A stretch of 37,559 bases of DNA from an uncultured bacterium (GTDB lineage Bacteria > Verrucomicrobiota > Kiritimatiellia > CAIKKV01 > CAITUY01). Where the stretch lies: NCBI GenBank assembly GCA_903958395.1, contig CAJBSZ010000035.1, positions 1 to 37,559 on the forward strand. The letters run 5' to 3'. A program made the translations under genes and the position numbers. Of this stretch, positions 16,611 through 25,040 are shown one piece after another. Position 1 is the first letter of the stretch; every line of letters starts with the position of its first letter. Under the pieces are notes generated by a model that saw only the letters and a program-made list of their open reading frames with translations, was not told the DNA's origin and did not search any database.

Positions 16611-18898
16611 GGTTTCTCCACCAAGACCCCGATTTCCGCCGCACGTGCCCTTAGCCGGTCTTTGGTATCCGCTTTCGCGACGAATTTAAAATAGCGTGCC
16701 TGGCGGGGCGTAAACGGAACGGTCTGAACGACCGGACTGTTCTCGATGTTTCCGAATGCGCCCTCGGACGCAGGCGCCCACTTTTGGCCGTCCTCGCTCG
16801 TCAGGAATATATAATCACGCACCCAGGGGCCGAATGATGTCGACAAAAAGGTGAAGCCCCGTAACGGATAGGATTTTCCCATATCAATCACCAAAGTCGG
16901 GAAATCAGGTTTCTTCTGCCACTGTGATAACCACTCCGTCATGGGATCGTCATCAATCGCATAGTCGGCTTTCATGAATTTTTTCTTAGAGAATTTACCC
17001 TCTTCCGCCTCACTGCTCACAGAGATAACTTTCCAGTCTCCCTTAGCCGGGCCAAACTCTTCCACCGTCAGCAGATCGCCGAATTTCAGACAGGAGGGGT
17101 CTCCCTCCGCTGTTGCCTTCACCACACCGCCGCCGCACAACTCGAATGGCTGGGTATAGAGCGCCGATTTCGCAGTGGGCGTTGTCCCATCGGTGGCGTA
17201 ATAGATGCTGGCTCCTTTCGATGCCTTCAGCGTTACCATACCGGCCTTGTCCCGGCTGATTTCCGGGGCGATCAGCCTCTTCGGCTCCAGATACAGACCG
17301 AATTCCGCCAGTGTGGGGCAGACGCGCGACTCCAGGAAACGGATCCGGACTCGGTCGGTCTCGACCGGGTCCCCGAGCCGATGCAGGCGCCGCGCGCCGA
17401 TCGTCCCCGCGCTGGCCACGCTCCTCCATTGCGCGCCATCCCAAATCTCGACCTCGTGCTTCTCGATCCGCTGACCGAAGTGCGTAATATCTTCCTTCAG
17501 GTCCACGATATTGAACCGCTTCTTCTGAGGCAGGTTGAATTCGATCTCACCTGTCCTCTGCCAATCCTTTGTCCGCCAACAGGTATCATCGCGACCATCC
17601 AGTGCCAGCGCCGCCTCATGCCCGGAAATCTCGCCATTCCCTTTGGCTGTGGCACCCTTCGCCAGATTGATAGCGAAGGTCATCTGCAAAACCTGGCCAA
17701 GTTCACTTAGCCGCGCCACATCACCGGGACAGAACAGCCCGTCCCGGTTGGGGGGAACATTCAACAACAGCACGCCATTGCCCCCTACCGCCCCGTACCA
17801 CATATCCAGCAAAGTCTCCAGGGGATGCAGTGCTAGGTCCTGATACGGGTGATAATACCAGCCGCGACGGATGGAAACATCGGTCTCGGCCGGATACCAT
17901 CGGAACGCGGTGACATCCTTCAGGGCTTTCCGGCTTCCCATATCCGGCATAAAGAACTTCTGAATGTGTTCCGACGTCAACACGCTCCATTCGTTCGAGC
18001 GGGTTTTTCCCCCTTCGTTCCCAACCCAGCGGACATCGGGGCTGATGCCGGCAGGGCCGACATCTTTCAGGTCGCGGCCATTCAAGACAACTGCGTCCGG
18101 CGCCAGCGCCCGGATCATGCGACTCCTATCTTCGGTGGCAAATTTCTGACCAAGTTCCTCTGGAATGGCGCCGTCAAACCAGACTTCATGAACCGGCCCG
18201 TACTCCGTAAGCAGTTCAAACAGCTGGTTCAGGTAATACGTGTTGTATTCGTCCCACTCGCCCTCCATCCTGAAATCGCTCTTAGGCACCCACCCCGGTA
18301 CGGGAGTCGGAATCACCCGGTGTTTAACTTCCGTTTTCCCATAGATCCCTCGCTTGATCGCATTGCGATCGCCTACGGAAAGGTAAATGCCCAACTTCAG
18401 GCCTTCCGCGCGACAGGCATCGGCAAGCTCCCGGACCACGTCCCCCTTCCCGCCTTTCCATGAACTATTCTTGACCGAATGCTCCGTGAATCGGCTCGGC
18501 CACAGGCAGAACCCGTCGAGATGTTTTGCGGTCAACATCGCCAAGCCAATCCCGGCGGACTTCAGCGCCTTCGCCCATTGACGGGCATCGAGCTTTTCAG
18601 GATTGAAGACGGCGGGATCCTCATCGCCTATGCCCCATTCACGGTCCGTGAAGGTATTGACACCAAAATGGAGGAAGGCAATGAACTCCTGCCGCTGCCA
18701 GGCAACCTGCCGGGCCGAGGGCAGGACATGCGCCGCCTTCCATTCCTGCTCCAACGTCCAGCCGCCGACCGGTTGGACATCCGCAGGCGGCTGAGGCATC
18801 ACCTGCACACTCCCTTGCAAAGGAAAGGCCAACACACCGGCAAGCATCATCAAGAAAAACGCCTTCGGCTCAATACTCCTCGTTCCTAGTCTCTTCAT
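16607..18898 (-). CDS. Secreted GH29 alpha-L-fucosidase with discoidin domains
   Basis: 763 residues from the ATG at 18898, preceded by AGAGGGAAAT; a longer frame upstream lacks a ribosome site. Signal peptide about 1-30 (FFLMMLAGVLAFPLQGS). GH29 signatures: FLHFGVNTFTDREWG (75-89, His77 matching the first fucose-binding His), AKHLDGFCLWPS (124-135) and VWFDGA with Asp242 as the probable nucleophile. The usual KHHDGF is KHLDGF: the second His of the pair is Leu127. The C-terminal part has a discoidin-like domain, YYATDGTTPTAKSALYTQPF (chitobiase C-terminal type) and another discoidin domain. It is strongly similar along its whole mature length to the C-terminal 735 residues of the next gene, so they are tandem paralogues. 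It is first in its operon, behind promoter module d. Confidence 0.85.
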   Translation of the reverse strand: MKRLGTRSIEPKAFFLMMLAGVLAFPLQGSVQVMPQPPADVQPVGGWTLEQEWKAAHVLPSARQVAWQRQEFIAFLHFGVNTFTDREWGIGDEDPAVFNPEKLDARQWAKALKSAGIGLAMLTAKHLDGFCLWPSRFTEHSVKNSSWKGGKGDVVRELADACRAEGLKLGIYLSVGDRNAIKRGIYGKTEVKHRVIPTPVPGWVPKSDFRMEGEWDEYNTYYLNQLFELLTEYGPVHEVWFDGAIPEELGQKFATEDRSRMIRALAPDAVVLNGRDLKDVGPAGISPDVRWVGNEGGKTRSNEWSVLTSEHIQKFFMPDMGSRKALKDVTAFRWYPAETDVSIRRGWYYHPYQDLALHPLETLLDMWYGAVGGNGVLLLNVPPNRDGLFCPGDVARLSELGQVLQMTFAINLAKGATAKGNGEISGHEAALALDGRDDTCWRTKDWQRTGEIEFNLPQKKRFNIVDLKEDITHFGQRIEKHEVEIWDGAQWRSVASAGTIGARRLHRLGDPVETDRVRIRFLESRVCPTLAEFGLYLEPKRLIAPEISRDKAGMVTLKASKGASIYYATDGTTPTAKSALYTQPFELCGGGVVKATAEGDPSCLKFGDLLTVEEFGPAKGDWKVISVSSEAEEGKFSKKKFMKADYAIDDDPMTEWLSQWQKKPDFPTLVIDMGKSYPLRGFTFLSTSFGPWVRDYIFLTSEDGQKWAPASEGAFGNIENSPVVQTVPFTPRQARYFKFVAKADTKDRLRARAAEIGVLVEKP

Positions 18899-18975
18899 AT
18901 TTCCCTCTATCCCTGATTGAAGCAACTCAAAACCGGTCTGATCCATTGATGCCAATGGGTACCATTTGTGGAGTG

Positions 18976-19025
18976 ATTATTGTCCAGACAACACTCCTCC
19001 GCAATTCCCATAAAAGGGGGAGGAG
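18976..19025 (-). promoter_or_regulatory. Shared promoter module, copy d (fucosidase operon)
   Basis: Minus strand: upstream box CTCCCCCTTTTATGGGAA (about 19005-19025), -35 TTGCGG (18999-19004), 17 bases, -10 AATAAT (18976-18981). Start of transcription near 18969, leader about 70 bases to the ATG at 18898. The spacer carries the perfect palindrome TTGTCTGGACAA flanked by GGAGTG/CACTCC arms, a possible operator. A 57-base block here (18993-19049) is identical to one in copy e. Confidence 0.7.
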
Positions 19026-19196
19026 GGAGGCGTGTCTACAATGTCTCCCACTTGCAGGAGGACGGGCTTCCCCACATCGGCGCGTACGCGCCAACCTAAG
19101 AGCAGTGTTTCTTAATTGTATTTTTCTATACTAGCACTGTATTATATTAACGACTGATTTTGCGATTGTGTATGACTTGAAATGCAGATTGAAAGT
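19026..19196. other. Intergenic region between divergent fucosidase and HigBA-type units
   Basis: Up to about 19049 it continues the block shared with copy e (GGCGTGTCTACAATGTCTCC). Beyond 19110 the base composition turns AT-rich, unlike the rest of the window, as often seen at imported toxin-antitoxin modules. No gene is visible. Confidence 0.5.
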
Positions 19197-19225
19197 TTGA
19201 CATTATGCCAGATGTGACATATTAT
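19197..19225 (+). promoter_or_regulatory. Consensus sigma-70-type promoter of the HigBA-type pair
   Basis: TTGACA (19197-19202), 17 bases, TATTAT (19220-19225): close to the bacterial consensus. Transcription should start near 19232, only about 5 bases before the ATG at 19237, so the toxin mRNA would be almost leaderless. TGAC...GTCA flanking the -10 (19215-19233) could be an antitoxin operator. Confidence 0.65.
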
Positions 19226-19236
19226 GAAAGTCATCA

Positions 19237-19569
19237 ATGAGTGAGAAACCTCTTCGATGGATGCACGGGGAAGTAAAAAGTCCGCCGATGACTATTGAGG
19301 CACGTCGGGAAATCGGGATTCTTCTTAGAGAATTGCAAAATGGGGAAAGTTTGCCCATGCCGCATTCCCGTCCGATGCCAGATATTGGTCACCAGTGTCA
19401 TGAATTGAGAGTGAACGACAGCAACAAAACATGGCGGTTAGTCTACCGAATTGACCCGGCAGCCATTGTCATCCTTGATGTGTTCGAAAAGAAAACTCAG
19501 ACAACCCCGCAAAGAATTATTGAGATATGTCGGCGGCGATTGAAACAATACGAGGCAAGCTTCCTATGA
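19237..19569 (+). CDS. HigB-like (Gp49/RelE superfamily) toxin
   Basis: 110 residues with the layout of phage-Gp49-like HigB toxins: ARREIGILLRELQNGE helix region, PMPDIGHQCHELRVND strand with the conserved ELR, then TWRLVYRI and ILDVFEKKTQ strands and a basic C-terminal helix. These proteins cleave mRNA on the ribosome. The toxin-first gene order is typical of HigBA and opposite to the Phd-type pair at 9163. The stop overlaps the antitoxin start (ATGA). Confidence in the family is good; the catalytic residues are not individually assigned. Confidence 0.8.
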   Translation: MSEKPLRWMHGEVKSPPMTIEARREIGILLRELQNGESLPMPHSRPMPDIGHQCHELRVNDSNKTWRLVYRIDPAAIVILDVFEKKTQTTPQRIIEICRRRLKQYEASFL

Positions 19570-19853
19570 AAAAACTCAAAAACGGATGGGTGGAGGGATC
19601 GGTTCAGGATTTTCTCCAGCTTTCCGACGCTGAGGCGGCATATATTGAAACTCGTGTTGCGTTGGCCTGCCGATTGCGGGAGGAACGCAACAAGAAGCAC
19701 TTAACTCAAACCGAGCTGGCCACTGTCTTGAAAACGAGCCAATCTCGAATCGCGAAAATGGAAAAGGCCGATCCCTCTGTCTCCCTTGATCTTGTGATTC
19801 AGGCCCTTTTCAAGATTGGCATGACGCGTAAAGACTTGGCTGCCGCCATCTGA
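19566..19853 (+). CDS. HigA-like XRE-family antitoxin
   Basis: 95 residues starting at the ATG that overlaps the toxin stop. The Cro/C1-type helix-turn-helix is clear at about 50-88: LTQTELATVLKTSQSRIAKM followed by EKADPSVSLDLVIQALFKIG. The protein should bind the toxin and the promoter ahead of 19237. An upstream in-frame ATG (19527) would extend it into the toxin gene and is less likely. Confidence 0.82.
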   Translation: MKKLKNGWVEGSVQDFLQLSDAEAAYIETRVALACRLREERNKKHLTQTELATVLKTSQSRIAKMEKADPSVSLDLVIQALFKIGMTRKDLAAAI

Positions 19854-19917
19854 AATTTGATCGAGATCAGATCAGGCAATCTATCCGCAGTTTGGTATTC
19901 CGCGAAGCATAACCATC

Positions 19918-19956
19918 ACCTCTTCGCGATCTTTGCGACTTCTGTTCAAACTCTTC
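19918..19956. repeat. TTTGAACAGAAG repeat, single arm, copy C
   Basis: On the minus strand it begins at the GH20 stop codon: TGAAGAGTTTGAACAGAAGT followed by CGCAAAGATCGCGAAGAGG. Only one arm is present. It lies between the convergent GH20 and HigA-like genes. Confidence 0.65.
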
Positions 19957-21928
19957 ATTCTGGTTCCGCAGGCAGCAGGAAGAAATATCCGGCAAACCTG
20001 GTTCCTCCCTCGCGGCGAACGCTGGCCTGCAGTGTCCATTTCGCGCCAGGCAAAAAAGCAGGAACTTTGAGTGCATAGGCGCTCACCTGGTGGGTTTCAT
20101 CGACAATGGAGTCGCGCTCACTCCGCGCCACTTCAACCCCGTTCATCAACAGCGACACAGATCGAATCGCGATGCCAGCGCCATGGCCCCAATTATGGGT
20201 ATAGTCAGCCGTGTAATCGCCGCTCTTTTTCAGCACCTTTGTCACATCCCAAGTCAAGGCCTTGAACTCATTGGTCAACGGCCCGTGCCATTCCCCAGCC
20301 AATTCCGGCTCAGGAATGGCATGCGGACGGAACCCAACTCCCGCCAGCGCATACCGCTTCTCCTGGACGGTCACACGTTGCTCAAAATCTTTCCAATCCC
20401 TCGTGGACTGCGGCGACCAAGCCACCTCGGCAAGAGCGGCGGCGCGTGGGAAAGTCATGTATTCCACCTGGCTCATCGAGGGGATGAACTCCGTCCAAAT
20501 GTTCCCCTGGGTGCCCAGGATGTATTTGCTCCGCTCCAGCGCGAGTTTCTCCGGCATCGGCTCGAAACTATAGACTTGTCGCAATGGCACAAAGGCCGGC
20601 TGGGCAATCGGCTCGGTCTGACGCCGTCGGGTCTGGGACATGTCGAAATAGCAATATTTCGGGGGCGTCATCACCACTTCATATCCCGCCTCAGCCGCCT
20701 CCTTGGAGCCGCCTATCCAATCCATCACCGCGGCGCTCGCCACCAGACGCCCCTCGTGGACTTCCCCCCACCCAATCGGTTTGCGCCCCTTGTCGACAAT
20801 GGATTTCTCGATACGTCCCATGAAGTACCGTTGCAATTGGAACTCGTCTTTCAGGTCTTCTTTCTTGATTCGCGACTGACAGTGTTCGCATTTCTTCCAA
20901 TTTCCCCTGTCCACCTCGTCGCCGCCAATATGTACATACGAACCCGGGAACAACACGACGACCTCGGAAAGGACATTATCCAGAAAGGCGTAGACCTCTT
21001 CGTTGCCAGCGCAATAGACGTCTGAGGGCGCCGCCGGACAACTGAATTCCGGGTGGATTTTGAGCACCGCACCGGAGTGTCCGGGCATCTCGATCTCGGG
21101 CACGATCGTGATGTGGCGCGACTTCGCATACGCCACGACCTCACGGATGTCGTCCTGCGTGTAAAATCCACCATATCGTCCTTTGGCATCGTAGGCCTTG
21201 CTCGCTTTTGGATCCAAACCAAAACCGATCCCGGAGCGCCAGGCCCCGATCTGCGTCAACTCGGGGTATTTCTTGATCTCGATACGCCAGCCAGCGCCGT
21301 CCGTGAGATGCCAATGAAAGGTGTTGAGCTTATGCAGCGCCATCTGGTCGAGCAGGCGCTTGACCTCCTCTTTGGTGAAAAAATGGCGGCTGACGTCCAG
21401 CATCAGACCGCGCCAGCCGAAGCGAGGCTGGTCAACAATCTTCACGCACGGTAGTGTCCACGCCACTCCATGGACCTTCTGCGTCGAGAAACTTTCCGGT
21501 GGCAGCAGTTGCAGCAGCGTCACCGCACCGTAGAACAAGCCAGCCGGTTGCAGGGCGCGGATGCTGACCGCCTGCGGCGTCACCGCCAGTTCATAACCTT
21601 CCGCGCCGAGTTCCTTCGCCGCATCATCAAGTTTCAGGTTGATTTCCCCGCCCGTCCCTCCGCCTACCGGCAACGGGAATCCCGTCGCCAACCGCAGATG
21701 CCCGGCCAGATAATCGCCCACCGCCATGCCTTCCTTGGACTCGGGCATGACACTAACGCGCGCCTGTGACTCCAGCGTGAACTGACCTGTGCCGATTTCC
21801 ATCCTGGCTGGCTGTGGAATTAGGGCAGGTGTCGATGCCTGGCTTTCCGGGCATTGTATCAACAAAACGACGCTCGCCATAAGCACGAGGCAAGGGTGTG
21901 CTGAACATTTGACTTGGCTTATCATCAT
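19955..21928 (-). CDS. GH20 beta-N-acetylhexosaminidase
   Basis: 657 residues from the ATG at 21928, which overlaps the upstream stop (ATGA). Residues about 11-32 form a signal peptide. The small GH20b alpha/beta domain covers about 35-165. The TIM barrel follows, with FGWRGLMLDVSRHFF (170-184), FHWHLTDGAGWR (204-215), PEIEMPGHSGA (277-287) and the catalytic HIGGDEV (333-339). There Asp337 positions the substrate N-acetyl group and Glu338 is the acid/base. The family uses substrate-assisted catalysis to remove terminal GlcNAc or GalNAc. A beta-sandwich C-terminus (about 540-657) is appended. All key residues are present, so it is probably active. It is last in the operon of DUF4380, GH5, GH127 and GH20, and supplies amino sugars to the NagB and 1-kinase genes further right. 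Confidence 0.92.
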   Translation of the reverse strand: MMISQVKCSAHPCLVLMASVVLLIQCPESQASTPALIPQPARMEIGTGQFTLESQARVSVMPESKEGMAVGDYLAGHLRLATGFPLPVGGGTGGEINLKLDDAAKELGAEGYELAVTPQAVSIRALQPAGLFYGAVTLLQLLPPESFSTQKVHGVAWTLPCVKIVDQPRFGWRGLMLDVSRHFFTKEEVKRLLDQMALHKLNTFHWHLTDGAGWRIEIKKYPELTQIGAWRSGIGFGLDPKASKAYDAKGRYGGFYTQDDIREVVAYAKSRHITIVPEIEMPGHSGAVLKIHPEFSCPAAPSDVYCAGNEEVYAFLDNVLSEVVVLFPGSYVHIGGDEVDRGNWKKCEHCQSRIKKEDLKDEFQLQRYFMGRIEKSIVDKGRKPIGWGEVHEGRLVASAAVMDWIGGSKEAAEAGYEVVMTPPKYCYFDMSQTRRRQTEPIAQPAFVPLRQVYSFEPMPEKLALERSKYILGTQGNIWTEFIPSMSQVEYMTFPRAAALAEVAWSPQSTRDWKDFEQRVTVQEKRYALAGVGFRPHAIPEPELAGEWHGPLTNEFKALTWDVTKVLKKSGDYTADYTHNWGHGAGIAIRSVSLLMNGVEVARSERDSIVDETHQVSAYALKVPAFLPGAKWTLQASVRREGGTRFAGYFFLLPAEPE

Positions 21929-23865
21929 CGTGTTTTCAGCCAAACTGCCATTTCACCCACACCGCGATGGTTCCAGGAATAGTACGGGGCCAGTGTCAGC
22001 GAGGATCCGGCAGAGGCGGCTTTCACCACCATCACGCCATTCAGGAGATGCGCCCTGAACTCCGCGGACAACGTGGCATTGCCGTCCAGAATCTTATCCA
22101 ACACTTTGCCGCCGTTGTCCACTCCTTCGGCGCAATACACGACCGGTCCGCGTTGGATGGCGACTTTCCCAAGAGCATCCTTCACCAACGGATTGGCAAC
22201 GATACGGCGGATCGGCATCGGGAGCGTCAGTTCCACCGTATCGCCACGCTTCCATTGCCGGTTCAAGCAGGCGAACCCTTTTACCGGGTTGACCGGAACG
22301 GCCTCGCCATTCACCTTCAGTTCCACGGCCTCGGTATTTGTATCCGCGTAGCGGTAGAGATCGCCCGGCACCGGTTCATTACGCGCCCAGCCGGGGATGC
22401 GGATATTCAGTGAGAACGTCGCCGCCTTCTCCGGATTAATCGTCATCTTCACATGGCCATCCCACGGGTAACGGGTCGCCTGCCGGATTTCCACAGACTT
22501 ATCGTCAACCTTCAGTTTCGCCGTGCCAGCAATGAAGAGATTGACGTACGCATTGCCGCCATGAATGGCATAAATATATCCGGGAATCTCGGGGAGAAAG
22601 CGCACGATATTCACGGGGCAACAGGCACACCCGAACCACGGACTGCGCCCATAATTGCCATGGCTGGCGAGTGGGTTCGGATAAAAGAACTTGTTGCCAG
22701 TCAATCCGACGCCACTAAGAAAGCCGTTGTAGAGGATACGTTCCAACACATCGAGATATTTGGAATCGCCGTGGAGCAGGAACATCCGGTGGTTCCAGAG
22801 CGCGTTGGCGATGGCGGCACAAGTTTCGTTGTAGGCCTCGTTTGGCAGAACGTAATCCGGCCCGAATCCCTCCGTCCCTTTGTCCGCGCCAATACCCCCG
22901 GTCAGGTAGAGTTTATGTCCCACAACGCTGTTCCAAAGCGAATCAATGGCCTTGGCGTACGCGTCGTCACCGATGATCGCCGCCACATCGGCCATTGCGG
23001 AATACATGTAGGCAGAACGTACTGAATGGCCAACAGCCTCGGTCTGCTGTGTAACTGGCTTGTGGTCGGAGTAATAAAGAGTTCCGAAATGGCCGGGAGG
23101 GATCGTGTAGCGGCCATTGCCACGGCAATCGAGCAGGAACTTGGCGAGCTCCAAGTATTTCTCGTCATGCGTTACCCGGAACAGTTTTACTAGGCCAATC
23201 TCGATTTCCTGGTGGCCAGAGGGGATTTCCAATTTGCCTTTACCCCATGTGTTGGCCACGAGATCGGCACTACGGATGGCAACGCCAAGAAGGTTGGTTT
23301 TTCCAGTCGCCTCGAAATGGGCGGCGGCGGCTTCATAGAGGTGCCCGAGATTATAGAGCTCATGGCTGTCGAAACCTGGAGATTGTGCACCACGTTCGTT
23401 CAACCAACGATCCTTGCCGATACGACGATCCTTGCATCCGAGCTTTCGCGCAGTATAGAGGTAGCCGTCGGGCTCCTGCGCGGCAGCGATCTTGGCAATC
23501 AGGCCGTCGAGATAGTCGTCGAGCTTCGGATCGGGCTGGAGCGCGAGGGAGTAAGCGGCGCCTTCCATGACCTTGTAGACATCGGAGTCATCGAACGGAC
23601 TGCCTCTGAAACTTCCCGCCATCAAGCCGCCAGCCTTGGCGAAGTTGTCGATACGGCCGGTCTCTTCGCAGCGCTTGAAATCATACCAGACCGTCGTCTG
23701 CCGGTTCGTCTCCAGACGCGGCGTCCAGAATACCGACTCCACGTGCACCGCCGTGAACGGCACCGGCTGGACAGGATAATCCTTCCGGCTTTCCGCCGCC
23801 CCGGCGAATGGCTGGATCATCCCTGCCGCCAATGCCACCATCCCTACAATTGTCAGTTTTCTCAT
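21925..23865 (-). CDS. GH127 beta-L-arabinofuranosidase-type enzyme (DUF1680)
   Basis: 646 residues from the ATG at 23865, preceded by AAAGGATGATGAA; an upstream in-frame ATG at 23919 has no ribosome site. Signal peptide about 1-24. The (alpha/alpha)6 barrel shows the complete zinc/nucleophile set: Glu347 and Cys349 in NETCAAIAN, Cys415 and Cys416 in FGCACCPVNI. These match in spacing the characterised Bifidobacterium enzyme, where a zinc-bound Cys is the nucleophile. The C-terminal half is beta-sandwich. Related families act on beta-L-arabinofuranosides or other furanosides, so the substrate is uncertain. Coupled to GH20 by a 4-base overlap and 50 bases after the GH5-like gene. Confidence 0.88.
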   Translation of the reverse strand: MRKLTIVGMVALAAGMIQPFAGAAESRKDYPVQPVPFTAVHVESVFWTPRLETNRQTTVWYDFKRCEETGRIDNFAKAGGLMAGSFRGSPFDDSDVYKVMEGAAYSLALQPDPKLDDYLDGLIAKIAAAQEPDGYLYTARKLGCKDRRIGKDRWLNERGAQSPGFDSHELYNLGHLYEAAAAHFEATGKTNLLGVAIRSADLVANTWGKGKLEIPSGHQEIEIGLVKLFRVTHDEKYLELAKFLLDCRGNGRYTIPPGHFGTLYYSDHKPVTQQTEAVGHSVRSAYMYSAMADVAAIIGDDAYAKAIDSLWNSVVGHKLYLTGGIGADKGTEGFGPDYVLPNEAYNETCAAIANALWNHRMFLLHGDSKYLDVLERILYNGFLSGVGLTGNKFFYPNPLASHGNYGRSPWFGCACCPVNIVRFLPEIPGYIYAIHGGNAYVNLFIAGTAKLKVDDKSVEIRQATRYPWDGHVKMTINPEKAATFSLNIRIPGWARNEPVPGDLYRYADTNTEAVELKVNGEAVPVNPVKGFACLNRQWKRGDTVELTLPMPIRRIVANPLVKDALGKVAIQRGPVVYCAEGVDNGGKVLDKILDGNATLSAEFRAHLLNGVMVVKAASAGSSLTLAPYYSWNHRGVGEMAVWLKTR

Positions 23866-23875
23866 TTCATCATCC

Positions 23876-23915
23876 TTTCGATCCGAACTTTGCGCACTTT
23901 GCGGCTTCAGACTCT
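23876..23915. repeat. Degenerate TTTGAACAGAAG-type repeat, copy D
   Basis: Directly after the GH5 stop on the minus strand: TGAAGAGTCTGAAGCCGCAA then AGTGCGCAAAGTTCG. It has lost the AACAGAA part of the arm. It occupies the gap between two operon genes, so it cannot be a full terminator. Confidence 0.5.
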
Positions 23916-25040
23916 TCATCTTTGCTCTGAATTTTCCCTGATCGCGGCCTTGAAAAGTTCGATCTCCTTTGGATCGTATGGAGTGTAGTCAGGGCGGAAA
24001 AGGTCGTGCTGCCAGACTTTCGGATCGGGCTGGCCGGGCCGGTGACCCCAATTCAGGTGCGTCTGCGTCTTCCCGTTGACCAGGCCCCAGTTCATCGAAC
24101 CCACCTTGTTTTCCCTTAAGACGGGCAAACAGCCCTCCACCGTGGAACCATCTTTGCGGTGCATCCATTCCGTGCAAATCATAGGCCGTTTGGAATTCTT
24201 CTTGCCCATAATGTCACGGCGTAATTGATCGGGTACCTTGTAATTATGAAACGTGATTATATCGCTGTTCATCTCCGCAACGGCGTACCCGGTCGAGCAC
24301 CACAGCCCAACCGTCAGCGGCTGAACCGGATTCACCTGCCTCGCCCATTCAAACACTTTGGCGACCAGTGGCACAGTGACCTTCCCCAAGCCACCATTGC
24401 CTGGTTCGTTATAGAGATCCCACACCCATACACGCTGATCCTTCCCGAAAGTCGTGAGCAGATCCGTGACGTATTTCTCCAGGCGCGGCCACGTACTGGC
24501 GTCCCGCACCATGCTGTGGACAGGCGACGGTGTCCACGCGTTGGAATACCAACCGAGTACCATGTCGGGTTGTTTACCGAAAACGGGATCCTTGATGGGC
24601 CCAAACGCGCAATCATCGAACAACCCTAACATGACCTTGATCCGGCGCTTATGGCAGATATCCAGAAAGGCGCTCAGGCGTTTCTTGAATGCCTCCGGCT
24701 CCTTTTCCCAAACCACAAACGGAAGAATCACCCGGAGGCAATTGAACCCAACGCCCTCTGCCACAGCCAACTCCTTGTCAATCAGCTCCGGATTGAAATT
24801 GTAGTCCATCCACATTTCCGTATAGCTGACCGCATTCGCCGGCACGTAGTTAAAGCCACACGGCCATGGCTGTTGATTGTACCACTGCCAGGCCTTGTCA
24901 GCTGACCATCGCCCCGGCACCACAGACGGGGTAATAGGCGCATCACCCGCATGCGCCAGACTGGAGAACAGCAACCCGGCCACCACAGCGGCCATGCCCA
25001 TCATCATTCTTGTCACTTTCATCGTATTTATGCCTTTCAT
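23916..25040 (-). CDS. GH5-like (cellulase-superfamily, clan GH-A) glycoside hydrolase
   Basis: 374 residues from the ATG at 25040 (TAATG overlap with the upstream stop; GGAG 8 bases before). A hydrophobic segment (about 12-31) is a signal peptide. TIM-barrel features: FNCLRVILPFVVWE (99-112), RIKVMLGLFDD (133-143), VWVWDLYNEPGN (204-215) with Glu212 as acid/base, and PMICTEWMHRKDG (286-298) with Glu291 as nucleophile. These two glutamates define clan GH-A retaining enzymes. Related proteins are often labelled 1,4-beta-xylanase or cellulase, but the substrate cannot be stated. Second gene of the four-gene operon. Confidence 0.78.
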   Translation of the reverse strand: MKGINTMKVTRMMMGMAAVVAGLLFSSLAHAGDAPITPSVVPGRWSADKAWQWYNQQPWPCGFNYVPANAVSYTEMWMDYNFNPELIDKELAVAEGVGFNCLRVILPFVVWEKEPEAFKKRLSAFLDICHKRRIKVMLGLFDDCAFGPIKDPVFGKQPDMVLGWYSNAWTPSPVHSMVRDASTWPRLEKYVTDLLTTFGKDQRVWVWDLYNEPGNGGLGKVTVPLVAKVFEWARQVNPVQPLTVGLWCSTGYAVAEMNSDIITFHNYKVPDQLRRDIMGKKNSKRPMICTEWMHRKDGSTVEGCLPVLRENKVGSMNWGLVNGKTQTHLNWGHRPGQPDPKVWQHDLFRPDYTPYDPKEIELFKAAIRENSEQR

